64,000 nucleotides of DNA. Origin: Mycolicibacterium aichiense. GTDB lineage: Bacteria > Actinomycetota > Actinomycetes > Mycobacteriales > Mycobacteriaceae. The number at the start of each line of letters is the position of its first letter. The stretch's first letter is position 1. The translations under genes were made by a program, and so were the position numbers. The notes beneath the pieces are model-generated. The model was given only the letters and a program-made list of their open reading frames with translations. It was not told where the DNA came from and did not search any database. Location: NCBI RefSeq assembly GCF_010726245.1, contig NZ_AP022561.1, positions 1 through 64,000 on the forward strand, in the 5' to 3' direction. Below are positions 45,614 to 53,517 of the stretch, one piece after another.

Positions 45614-47862
45614 AGCGATACCTCTCCGACGGTGGATCGCGCGGTGACGCGGACAGGAATGTTTCCCTGTCGTGGTAGGCCGGTGATGGGGTCGAAGTCG
45701 ACCTCGGTCGGGATCAACCGGCCGACGGTGCTTCCCCGGTCGCGCACCTCCTCGTCCTCGGAGGGCAGGCCGCCGAACGCGTGGTGAGTGGCCACGACGT
45801 CGGGACGCAGGCTGTCGTCAGCCTCGATGACGCTGGGGATGCAGTCGTGCGGAGACGTCACCGTCACCAAGTCGCCCGAGTTCAGTCCCAGCGCAGCGAT
45901 GCTGTCCGGATGCATGTAGGTGGGGTTGTACGCCTTGCCCTTGTTCAACGTGGCCAGGCGGGTACCCGAAGAGTTCATGAAGTTGTTGTGCCGCCGTGGA
46001 ATCAGGCGAAACGGGAAGTCCGTGTCGTTCCACCCGACTCTGATGTCTTCTCCGAAATATCGGCCCAGCTCGCCCAGCATCACGACGTTCCCGACGTCGA
46101 GCTTCGCGGCGCAGTCCGCGTCCTTGACCTCGACGACGGCCTCCACGTCGAAGACATGACCATGCGGATGTCTGCGAACCTCATCGAGGGGGATGCGCGA
46201 CGTCTCGCACATCTTCTCGAACAACTCTTCGGTGGTGATCTGCGTGTCGCCGTTAAAATTGCACACGATCGGCGGTGACTCCATGAACCTGCCGCCGCCC
46301 CCGCCGAAAAAGTTGATGAACCACAATTCCAGGTCCATCCGCTTCGCCAGGCCCAGGAAGAACTGCCACTCCTCGGTCAGGTCTGAACCGGACGGCGGTT
46401 CGGCGAGCCGCGGCGCGTACTGTGCGTACGGAGCGGGGATACCGGTGCCGCTCGCGTAGTACTTGATCAGTTCGCTGCCCATCGTCATGGCAGGCGTTTC
46501 CATCTGCATCTTGGGTGCGATGACGTAGTGCGCCAGCCGCGACGTCAGCGACATCTCGGTATCGAGGGTTACCAGTAGGTCCAGATTCTCCAATGCCCGC
46601 AGCGTTTTTCGCTGGTCCGGCCACGCCGCCATCGGATTGCCACCGATGCAGATGAGGGCCTTCACCTGCCCGTCGCCGTCGAGCAGTATTTCGTCGGCCA
46701 GGGCAGCTGTAGGCATACCGCATACCGCATCGGTCAGACCGCGCACCCGCAGCTGCTCCCCGTACCCCCATCCCTCGTACGGCGGATGCGCCTGAGCTTT
46801 GGCGGTGAATGCGGGCAGCAGCGTGTTGGGTCGGGTGACCCGCTCGCCGGCGCGTTGCCACCGACCGCAGATCGACGTCAGGCACAGGCACAGGTACTCG
46901 ACCACGTTGCCATGCATGGCCATGTTCGCCCCCGTTCCGGCATTGACCATGCCGCCGCGCTTGCCGTATGACGCGAACAGCCTTGCGGCCTTGACCAATT
47001 GCTGCTCGTCGATGTCCGCCCGCCCGGCTACGTGCGCGGGGGTGAAATCCGCGACCGCCTCAGCGAGCGCCGCGAAGCCGTCGACGTTCTCTTCGACGAA
47101 CTCCCGGTCGTAGAGTTTTTCGTCGATGACGATGTTGATGATCCCGGCCAGGATCGCAGCGTCTTCGCCGGGGCGCGGCTGAAGGTGTATCGCGGCCCGC
47201 GCGGCGGTCTGCGACCGGCGTGGGTCGATGACAATCAGCTTCATGCCGCGGTTGATCGCCGCTTTCAGACTCTGGCCGGGATTCTGACCGGGGATGCCGA
47301 TCGCCTTGGACACCAGGGGATTGGTGCCGACCAGCAGCCAGCTGTCGGCTTCGTGGAAGTTGACATCACCACCCAGCCAGTGGCCGTGGGCCGCGAGCGC
47401 GATCTGTTTCCCGGGTTGGTCGATCGTGTTGGCGGTGAAGAACATCGGCGAACCGATGGCGCGGATGAACGCATTGGCCATCAACGCGGACGCAGGATAG
47501 GGCAGTCCGTTGGTCCCCAAGTACAGCGCCACCGAGCGGGGTCCGAATTCTGCGATCAGTCGCTGCAGGGTTGCCGCGATCTCATCCATCGCCTGCCCGG
47601 ACTCGACGGGTGCATACCCGCCGCCGACGGTCCGTTTCTGGCTGTGCAGCAGCCGGTCGGGATTGTTGTGAATGTCGGGAAGCGCCCGGCCCTTGGCGCA
47701 GGTGTAACCCTTGAATAGCGGGTTGTCGGGATCGCCGGCCACCTTGGTGAGCTTCCCGTCCACGACGGTGGCCAGCACGCCGCAGTGCGCCGAGCAGATG
47801 CGGCAGATCCCCGGCCGGGTCGTGGTCGACCTCGGTTCTACGCTGTCCTCATTAATCACCAT
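45610..47862 (-). CDS. Molybdopterin oxidoreductase, formate dehydrogenase/DMSO reductase family
   Basis: 750 residues. The N-terminal [4Fe-4S] site is CRICSAHCG with a fourth Cys in YTCAKG; the cofactor domains follow with GTNPLVSKAIGIPGQNP, RSQTAARAAIHLQPRPGEDA and MNSSGTRLATL near the C-terminal dinucleotide-binding part. No twin-arginine signal is present, so the enzyme is cytoplasmic. The family oxidises or reduces small molecules, and the substrate is not evident. It starts at ATG 47862 and is coupled to a membrane protein downstream. A TetR gene is divergent from it. Confidence 0.88.
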   Translation of the reverse strand: MVINEDSVEPRSTTTRPGICRICSAHCGVLATVVDGKLTKVAGDPDNPLFKGYTCAKGRALPDIHNNPDRLLHSQKRTVGGGYAPVESGQAMDEIAATLQRLIAEFGPRSVALYLGTNGLPYPASALMANAFIRAIGSPMFFTANTIDQPGKQIALAAHGHWLGGDVNFHEADSWLLVGTNPLVSKAIGIPGQNPGQSLKAAINRGMKLIVIDPRRSQTAARAAIHLQPRPGEDAAILAGIINIVIDEKLYDREFVEENVDGFAALAEAVADFTPAHVAGRADIDEQQLVKAARLFASYGKRGGMVNAGTGANMAMHGNVVEYLCLCLTSICGRWQRAGERVTRPNTLLPAFTAKAQAHPPYEGWGYGEQLRVRGLTDAVCGMPTAALADEILLDGDGQVKALICIGGNPMAAWPDQRKTLRALENLDLLVTLDTEMSLTSRLAHYVIAPKMQMETPAMTMGSELIKYYASGTGIPAPYAQYAPRLAEPPSGSDLTEEWQFFLGLAKRMDLELWFINFFGGGGGRFMESPPIVCNFNGDTQITTEELFEKMCETSRIPLDEVRRHPHGHVFDVEAVVEVKDADCAAKLDVGNVVMLGELGRYFGEDIRVGWNDTDFPFRLIPRRHNNFMNSSGTRLATLNKGKAYNPTYMHPDSIAALGLNSGDLVTVTSPHDCIPSVIEADDSLRPDVVATHHAFGGLPSEDEEVRDRGSTVGRLIPTEVDFDPITGLPRQGNIPVRVTARSTVGEVSL

Positions 47863-47938
47863 GTAGTGGCGTGCTCCAATTAATCCCGAACGGGAAAAAT
47901 ATCACGCCTCGGCAGTGTTCGGAATCGAAAGGCACGGT
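47863..47938. promoter_or_regulatory. Divergent promoter with short palindrome
   Basis: The gap between the molybdoenzyme and TetR starts contains CCCGAACGGG at 47885-47894, four-base arms around AA, flanked by AT-rich sequence (CCAATTAAT and AAAAATATC). This is a plausible operator/promoter overlap for the divergent TetR protein. AAAGG at 47928-47932 marks the TetR ribosome-binding site for GTG 47939. Confidence 0.4.
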
Positions 47939-48604
47939 GTGCAGGAGTCAGCGGCGCCACGGCAGCGCGGGCGGCCGCGGCAGATCACCCGTGAACGCAT
48001 TGTGTCCGCGGCCCGGTCAATGCCGTTCGATGAGCTGACCATGCAGGCGGTCGCCGATGTCCTCGGCGTGGATCCCAAAGCCCTCAACTACCACGTGGGC
48101 GATCGGGAAGCGCTGCGCGAGCTGGTCGCCGTCGATGCCTTCGCCGTGGAGCTGAGCCGCATCGACATGCCCGTCGGCGGCGACTGGCGGGACGTCCTGC
48201 GCCGCTACGCCACAGCCCTTCGTGACGCCACCGTCACACTCGGCGAGCTCGTCACCTATTTTCGTCTGCCCGCCAGTGGCATCGGAGCACTCGAACCCGT
48301 CGAGCGCGTCCTGCAGGTCCTCGTCGAGGCCGGCTTCTCGGTCGCGGATGCCGGCCACATCCTGCGCCTGGTCAGCGAGCTGGGCCATGCCGCAGGCCGG
48401 GAAGCGGTCTTTCTGTCCAGAAGCCGCGAGCACCCGTACGTCGCCGATGTCGCGGCTGCGCTCAACACGGCTGCCGCGGAACACTTTCCACTGTTGCGCG
48501 AGGTTGTGGCTCTCCGCGATGCCGCACCCGACGACGGGCAGCAGCTGGACTTCAACCTCGACGTGCTCATCACCGGATTGGCCGCGACACTGTCCCAGCA
48601 GTGA
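47939..48604 (+). CDS. TetR-family transcriptional regulator
   Basis: About 221 residues from GTG 47939, preferred because AAAGG lies seven bases upstream; GTG 47915 is in frame. The DNA-binding domain has QRGRPRQITRERIVSAARS and LTMQAVADVLGVDPKALNYH, with the TetR_C_7-like ligand domain behind. GRPRQITRERI is the conserved lead-in. It is divergent from the molybdoenzyme operon and most likely regulates it; it is followed after 52 bases by a luciferase-like oxidoreductase on the same strand. Confidence 0.82.
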   Translation: MQESAAPRQRGRPRQITRERIVSAARSMPFDELTMQAVADVLGVDPKALNYHVGDREALRELVAVDAFAVELSRIDMPVGGDWRDVLRRYATALRDATVTLGELVTYFRLPASGIGALEPVERVLQVLVEAGFSVADAGHILRLVSELGHAAGREAVFLSRSREHPYVADVAAALNTAAAEHFPLLREVVALRDAAPDDGQQLDFNLDVLITGLAATLSQQ

Positions 48605-48656
48605 CACCACCGGCGATGAGTCCCGCGGACCGAACGACAGTGGCACTGTGGTCGAT

Positions 48657-49487
48657 ATGGAATTCGGCATCTCGACCTTCGTCAATGACGACACCATCGA
48701 CACCATTTCACTGGCTCGCGCAATCGAAGAGCGGGGCTTCGGCGCACTCGCGATCGCCGAGCACACGCACATCCCGGCCAGCCGGGAATCCCCGTACCCG
48801 CAGGGCGGCGACCTGCCGTCGGTCTACTACCGGACCCTGGACCCGTTCGTCACGCTCGCCGCGGCAGCGGCAGTCACCTCCGACATCGAGCTGATCACCG
48901 GCATCGCCCTGCTCATCCAGCGCGACCCCATCACGACCGCCAAGGAGGCCGCCAGCATCGATCTCATCTCCGGCGGCCGCTTCGTGTTCGGTGTCGGGGC
49001 GGGCTGGAACCTCGAGGAGATGCGCGATCACGGCACCGATCCGAAGACGCGCGGGGCACTATTGGACGAACGCATCGAAGCCATCAAGGCGCTGTGGACC
49101 GATGAACCGGCCGAGTATCACGGCAAATTCGTCGACTTCGAGCCCTCGTACGCACGCCCCAAGCCGGTTCAGGAACCGCATCCGCCGATCGTGATCGGTG
49201 GCGACTCGGACGCGACGGTCAAGCGAATCGTCCGTCACCAGGCGGGGTGGATCTCCAATCCGCTGCCCGTCGAACGGCTGACCAAGCGCATCGATCAGAT
49301 CCGGTCGAGTGCCGGTCACGACGTTCCCCTGACGACGTTCGGCACGCCGATCGATCTCGAGTACTGGCAGGCGCTCGACGGCCTCGGCTACCGCCAGGCG
49401 AATCTTCTGCTGCCGACGAAGTCGCGGGACGACTCACTGCGGTTGCTCGACGGCTACGCCCAGAAGGTTGCCCAGTACCGGGGCTAG
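48657..49487 (+). CDS. LLM-class F420-dependent oxidoreductase
   Basis: 276 residues from ATG 48657; GTG 48648 is in frame. Luciferase-like TIM barrel: MEFGISTFVNDDTID, SIDLISGGRFVFGVGAGWN (the F420/FMN loop), PPIVIGGDSDATVKR and a C-terminal LLLPTKSRDDSLRLLDGY. It is close to the TIGR03619 group, mostly F420-dependent in mycobacteria. The substrate is unknown. It is downstream of the TetR gene and 120 bases before mmpS. Confidence 0.82.
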   Translation: MEFGISTFVNDDTIDTISLARAIEERGFGALAIAEHTHIPASRESPYPQGGDLPSVYYRTLDPFVTLAAAAAVTSDIELITGIALLIQRDPITTAKEAASIDLISGGRFVFGVGAGWNLEEMRDHGTDPKTRGALLDERIEAIKALWTDEPAEYHGKFVDFEPSYARPKPVQEPHPPIVIGGDSDATVKRIVRHQAGWISNPLPVERLTKRIDQIRSSAGHDVPLTTFGTPIDLEYWQALDGLGYRQANLLLPTKSRDDSLRLLDGYAQKVAQYRG

Positions 49488-49524
49488 CTCGTCGGCGATC
49501 CCCTGTTGTGGAGTCCGGTCCGGT

Positions 49525-49534
49525 ACCGTACGGT
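49525..49534. promoter_or_regulatory. ACCGTACGGT palindrome upstream of mmpS
   Basis: A perfect 10-base palindrome, ACCGTACGGT, lies 73 bases before the mmpS start, inside GGTACCGTACGGTC, with a second similar half TACCGTCCG about 45 bases on. AT-rich TCTAGTTGATAAG follows, a likely -10 region. This resembles operators of TetR-type repressors of MmpSL pumps. No repressor gene is immediately adjacent, so the partner is unknown. Confidence 0.5.
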
Positions 49535-49607
49535 CAATCTAGTTGATAAGCCCCCTACGGGAACGTTGTACCGTCCGCGCCTGTCGCCGCTCATGAAAGG
49601 GTCACGG

Positions 49608-50054
49608 ATGCAGCGGGTTTCACTCGGCCGGCGGCTCAGCCAACGCTGGATGCTGCTGGTGGCGGTGGTGGTGGTGGCGGTCGCCGGGTTTGCTGTGTAT
49701 CGGCTGCACGGCATCTTCGCCTCCCACGACGTCACCTCCACACCCAGCGGGGCGGGTAACGACATCGTCCCGTTCAACCCCAAGCACGTGGTGCTGGAAG
49801 TCTTCGGCCCACCGGGCACCGTCGCGACCATCACTTACCTGGACGTCAACGCGCAGCCGCAACGCGCGGACTCCGTCACGCTGCCGTGGGCGTATGACAC
49901 CACCACCACCCAGCCCGCCGTGTTCGTCAACGTCTCCGCTCAAGGTGACAGCGACTCGATCGGCTGCCGCATCAAGATCGATGACGTCGTCAAAGACGAG
50001 CGGACTGTGAACACGCTGAACGCCTTCACGTATTGCCTGGACAAGTCGGGATGA
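49608..50054 (+). CDS. MmpS-family membrane protein
   Basis: 148 residues from ATG 49608, supported by AAAGG seven bases upstream; ATG 49593 is also in frame. One N-terminal membrane helix (WMLLVAVVVVAVAGFAVY) is followed by a periplasmic beta-rich domain with HVVLEVFGPPGTVATITYLD and a terminal Cys pair (IGCRIK, TYCLDKSG) that probably forms the conserved disulphide. MmpS proteins assist MmpL transporters in siderophore, lipid or drug export. The stop overlaps mmpL (ATGA). Confidence 0.9.
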   Translation: MQRVSLGRRLSQRWMLLVAVVVVAVAGFAVYRLHGIFASHDVTSTPSGAGNDIVPFNPKHVVLEVFGPPGTVATITYLDVNAQPQRADSVTLPWAYDTTTTQPAVFVNVSAQGDSDSIGCRIKIDDVVKDERTVNTLNAFTYCLDKSG

Positions 50055-52930
50055 CCCACCGGATTCCCGACTTCATCCGGCGGTATTCCGTTCTCATCGC
50101 GGTGTTCTGGCTGGGCCTTGCGGTGATGACCAATGTCTTCGTCCCGCAGCTCGAAACCGTCGCCGAGTCTCACAACGTCTCACTGAGCCCGCCGGACTCG
50201 CCGTCGCTGCTGGCCGCCAAGCGGATCGGCAAGGTCTTCGGCGAGTTCGACTCCGACAGCTCGGCGATGATCGTTCTGGAAGGCGACCAACCGCTGGGCG
50301 CCGAAGCCCATCACTACTACGACGGCCTGATCAAAAAGCTGCAGCAGGACACCAAGCACGTTCAGCACATCCAGGACTTCTGGGGTGACCCGCTGACCGC
50401 CGCCGGCTCGCAGAGCGCCGACGGCAAAGCGGCCCTGGTGCAGCTGTATCTGGCAGGCAACCAGGGGGAGTCCCTGGCCAACGAGTCGGTCGACTCGGTG
50501 CGCAACATCGTCAACAACACCCCGCCACCGCCGGGCCTCAAGGTCTATGTCACCGGCGCCGCTCCGCTGGTGACCGATCAGTTCGAGGTGGGCAGGCACG
50601 GCACATTGAAGACCACGCTGATCACGATCGGGGTGATCGCGGTGATGCTGTTCTTCCTGTACCGACGGCTCACCACAGTGTTCTTCGTGATCTTCACGGT
50701 CATGATCGAGCTGACCGCGTCACGCGGGTCGGTGGCCGTGCTCGCGAACGCCGGGATCATCCAGCTGTCGACGTATTCGACAAACCTGTTGACACTGTTG
50801 GTGATCGCCGCCGGAACCGACTACGCGATCTTCCTCCTCGGCCGCTTCCACGAAGCCCGCTACGCCGGGCAGGACCGAGTCTCGGCGTACAACTCGATGT
50901 ACCACGGCACCGCGCACATCATCTTGGGATCAGGGCTGACGATCGCAGGCGCGGTGCTGTGTCTGACCTTCACGCGGCTGCCGTACTTCAACAGCCTCGG
51001 CGTTCCGGCGGGCATCGGCGTGCTCGTGGCCGTGGTGGCGGCGTTGACCCTGGCCCCGGCGCTGTTGGTCATCGGTCGCCACTTCGGTCTGTTCGAGCCC
51101 GCCCGCCCGATGCGCACCCAGGGCTGGCGGCGCATCGGCACCGCGATCGTGCGCTGGCCCGGCCCGGTACTGGTGGTGACGGTCGCCATCGCACTGATCG
51201 GTCTGATCGCGCTGCCCGCCTACAAGACCAGCTACGACGCCCGCGGGTACATGCCGGCCAGTGCGCCTGCGAATGTCGGATACACCGCAGCCGAACGCCA
51301 CTTCTCCCAGGCCCGGCTCAATCCCGAGCTGCTGATGATCGAAACCGACCACGATCTGCGCAACTCCACCGACATGATTCTGCTGGAGCGCGTCGCCAAG
51401 GCGGTCTTCCACACCGAGGGCATCGCCCAGGTGCAGTCGATCACCCGCCCGCTCGGAACGCCACTGGACCACACGTCGATCCCGTTCCAGATCAGCGCCG
51501 GAAGTGCCTCGCAGATCAACAATCTGCCGTTCCAGCAGGCCCGCGGCGATGACCTGCTCAAGCAGGTGGACGTGATCAACAACTCGATCGACATCCTGCG
51601 CCAGCAGTACGCGCTGCAACAGCAGTCCAGCGCGGTCACCGACGAGCAGACCAAGGCGTTTCAGGACACCGTCGCCACCGCCCAGGACCTACGCAACAAG
51701 ATCGCCAATTTCGACGACTTCTTCCGCCCACTGCGCAGCTACTTCTATTGGGAGCCACACTGTTACGACATCCCGGTCTGCGCTGCGCTGCGGTCGCTTT
51801 TCGACGCGTTGGACGGCATTGACGCGCTCACCGATCAACTGGGCAACGTCGCGGGCAGCATCGCCAAACTCGATGCCCTGCAACCCAAGCTGCTCGCTCT
51901 TATTCCGCCGCAGATCGCAAGCCAGCAGACCAACCGCGATCTCACCCTGACCAACTTCGCCACCACGTCGGGAATCAACGACCAGTCGCAAGCGGCACTG
52001 CAGAATTCGACCGCGCTGGGCCAGGCGTACGACGCGTCCAAGACCGACGACTCGTTCTACCTGCCGCCGGAGGCGTTCACCAATCCCGAGTTCGTGCGCG
52101 GCATGAAACTGTTCATGTCACCGGACGGTAAAGCCGCGCGGATGATCATCACCCACGACGGCGATCCCGCTACGCCGGAGGGCATTTCGCACATCGACGG
52201 GATCCGGCACGCAGCGCAGGAAGCCGTCAAAGGCACTCCGCTGGCCGGTTCGAAGATCTATCTGGCGGGCACGGCTGCCACCTATAAAGACATCCAGGAC
52301 GGCGCCGAGTACGACCTCATGATCGCCGGGATCGCGGCGCTGAGCTTGATCCTGCTCGTGATGATGTTCATCACCCGCAGCATCGTGGCCGCATTCGTGA
52401 TCGTCGGGACGGTGGCCTTGTCCCTGGGCGCCTCGTTCGGGCTCTCCGTATTGATCTGGCAGGACATCTTCGGCATCCACCTGTTCTGGATCGTGCTGGC
52501 ACTGGCCATCATTCTGTTGTTGGCGGTCGGATCCGACTACAACCTGCTGCTCATATCCAGGTTCAAGGAGGAGATCCACGCCGGCCTGAACACCGGCATC
52601 ATCCGGGCGATGGCCGGGTCGGGTGCGGTGGTGACCGCGGCAGGTCTGGTGTTCGCCGCGACGATGGCGTCCTTCATCTTCGCCGACTTGCGGATCCTCG
52701 GTCAGATCGGGACGACGATAGCCTTGGGCCTGCTGTTCGACACGCTCATTGTGCGGTCCTTCATGACGCCCGCGGTTGCGGCGCTGCTCGGTCGGTGGTT
52801 CTGGTGGCCGCTGAAGGTGCGCCCAAGGCCGGCCAGCCAGATGCTCCAGCCCTATGGAACCCGCCAGTCGGTCCGCCAGTTGCTGCTGTGGGAGGACGAC
52901 GAACCGGCCGCCAATACGTCAGGCGGGTGA
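50051..52930 (+). CDS. MmpL-family RND transporter
   Basis: 959 residues with about twelve membrane helices, two periplasmic loops and a C-terminal tail. The proton-relay Asp-Tyr pairs are in AAGTDYAIFLLGRFHEAR and LAVGSDYNLLLISRF. The second periplasmic loop is enlarged and helical with LFDALDGIDALTDQLGNV and a Cys pair (HCYDIPVCAAL), as in MmpL4/MmpL5-type pumps that work with MmpS. Probable export of siderophores, lipids or drugs; loss of a paired repressor gives drug resistance in related species. Coupled to mmpS by a four-base overlap. Confidence 0.93.
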   Translation: MTHRIPDFIRRYSVLIAVFWLGLAVMTNVFVPQLETVAESHNVSLSPPDSPSLLAAKRIGKVFGEFDSDSSAMIVLEGDQPLGAEAHHYYDGLIKKLQQDTKHVQHIQDFWGDPLTAAGSQSADGKAALVQLYLAGNQGESLANESVDSVRNIVNNTPPPPGLKVYVTGAAPLVTDQFEVGRHGTLKTTLITIGVIAVMLFFLYRRLTTVFFVIFTVMIELTASRGSVAVLANAGIIQLSTYSTNLLTLLVIAAGTDYAIFLLGRFHEARYAGQDRVSAYNSMYHGTAHIILGSGLTIAGAVLCLTFTRLPYFNSLGVPAGIGVLVAVVAALTLAPALLVIGRHFGLFEPARPMRTQGWRRIGTAIVRWPGPVLVVTVAIALIGLIALPAYKTSYDARGYMPASAPANVGYTAAERHFSQARLNPELLMIETDHDLRNSTDMILLERVAKAVFHTEGIAQVQSITRPLGTPLDHTSIPFQISAGSASQINNLPFQQARGDDLLKQVDVINNSIDILRQQYALQQQSSAVTDEQTKAFQDTVATAQDLRNKIANFDDFFRPLRSYFYWEPHCYDIPVCAALRSLFDALDGIDALTDQLGNVAGSIAKLDALQPKLLALIPPQIASQQTNRDLTLTNFATTSGINDQSQAALQNSTALGQAYDASKTDDSFYLPPEAFTNPEFVRGMKLFMSPDGKAARMIITHDGDPATPEGISHIDGIRHAAQEAVKGTPLAGSKIYLAGTAATYKDIQDGAEYDLMIAGIAALSLILLVMMFITRSIVAAFVIVGTVALSLGASFGLSVLIWQDIFGIHLFWIVLALAIILLLAVGSDYNLLLISRFKEEIHAGLNTGIIRAMAGSGAVVTAAGLVFAATMASFIFADLRILGQIGTTIALGLLFDTLIVRSFMTPAVAALLGRWFWWPLKVRPRPASQMLQPYGTRQSVRQLLLWEDDEPAANTSGG

Positions 52931-52980
52931 AATCAGCGACGTGTCTGTGATATCCGCGAGTGAAGAGTAGGAGCGCCTAG

Positions 52981-53460
52981 ATGAATCTCGGCCCCTGGGG
53001 TGACCTCACCATTCTTGCTGCCGTGCTGGAGATCGTCCTCGCCACTTGCGTATTCGTCTACATTGGCCGCTTGGAGCGGCGGACATCGCATCCGTTGGGT
53101 GACCAGGTGGGTGCCCACAAAAGGGTGCTGGCCAAAGTCCGCAAGCGGGAACCGCTGTCGCAGGACGAATTCGACTACGCCAGCGAGCTGGTTGCCGACG
53201 CCCGAGCGCCGCTGGCCTATGCCATCCCCGCGGCATTGTTCACCATTGGCTTCTTCTACGTGGTCGGCTGCCTGTTCATGCTCCACCTCGACGGCGGTAA
53301 CCCATCGTTTCGGACGTTCATCGGTGGTATCCCGATGCTCACGTCGATGAACATCGCCGGCCAGCTGCGGCGGGTCGCAGGGATGAAGAGCAAGCTTCGG
53401 GATATTCCGGTGTCGCAGACCGCAGATACCGACCGGCTCACTTCTGTTCGCTACGAGTGA
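52981..53460 (+). CDS. Small membrane protein of unknown function
   Basis: 159 residues with three hydrophobic segments (ILAAVLEIVLATCVFVYIG, PLAYAIPAALFTIGFFYVVG and IGGIPMLTSMNIAGQL) and a charged loop KRVLAKVRKREPLSQDEFDY between the first two. A dipeptide RRTSHPLGDQVGAHKR-like region is conserved-looking, but I do not recognise the family. It begins 51 bases after mmpL, so it could be co-transcribed with the pump. Confidence 0.55.
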   Translation: MNLGPWGDLTILAAVLEIVLATCVFVYIGRLERRTSHPLGDQVGAHKRVLAKVRKREPLSQDEFDYASELVADARAPLAYAIPAALFTIGFFYVVGCLFMLHLDGGNPSFRTFIGGIPMLTSMNIAGQLRRVAGMKSKLRDIPVSQTADTDRLTSVRYE

Positions 53461-53470
53461 CTTTCCCGAC

Positions 53471-53517
53471 CTGACGCATTCGGTCAGCGATCAGCACGGG
53501 TCGCGGCCGGACCGGCC
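53471..53517. terminator. Possible bidirectional hairpins between convergent genes
   Basis: Between the convergent small membrane protein and the cyclic-di-GMP protein there are two stems, CTGAC-gcattcg-GTCAG at 53471-53487 and GGCCGG-A-CCGGCC at 53505-53517. There is no T tract, as is usual in mycobacteria, so termination is only suggested. Confidence 0.3.
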
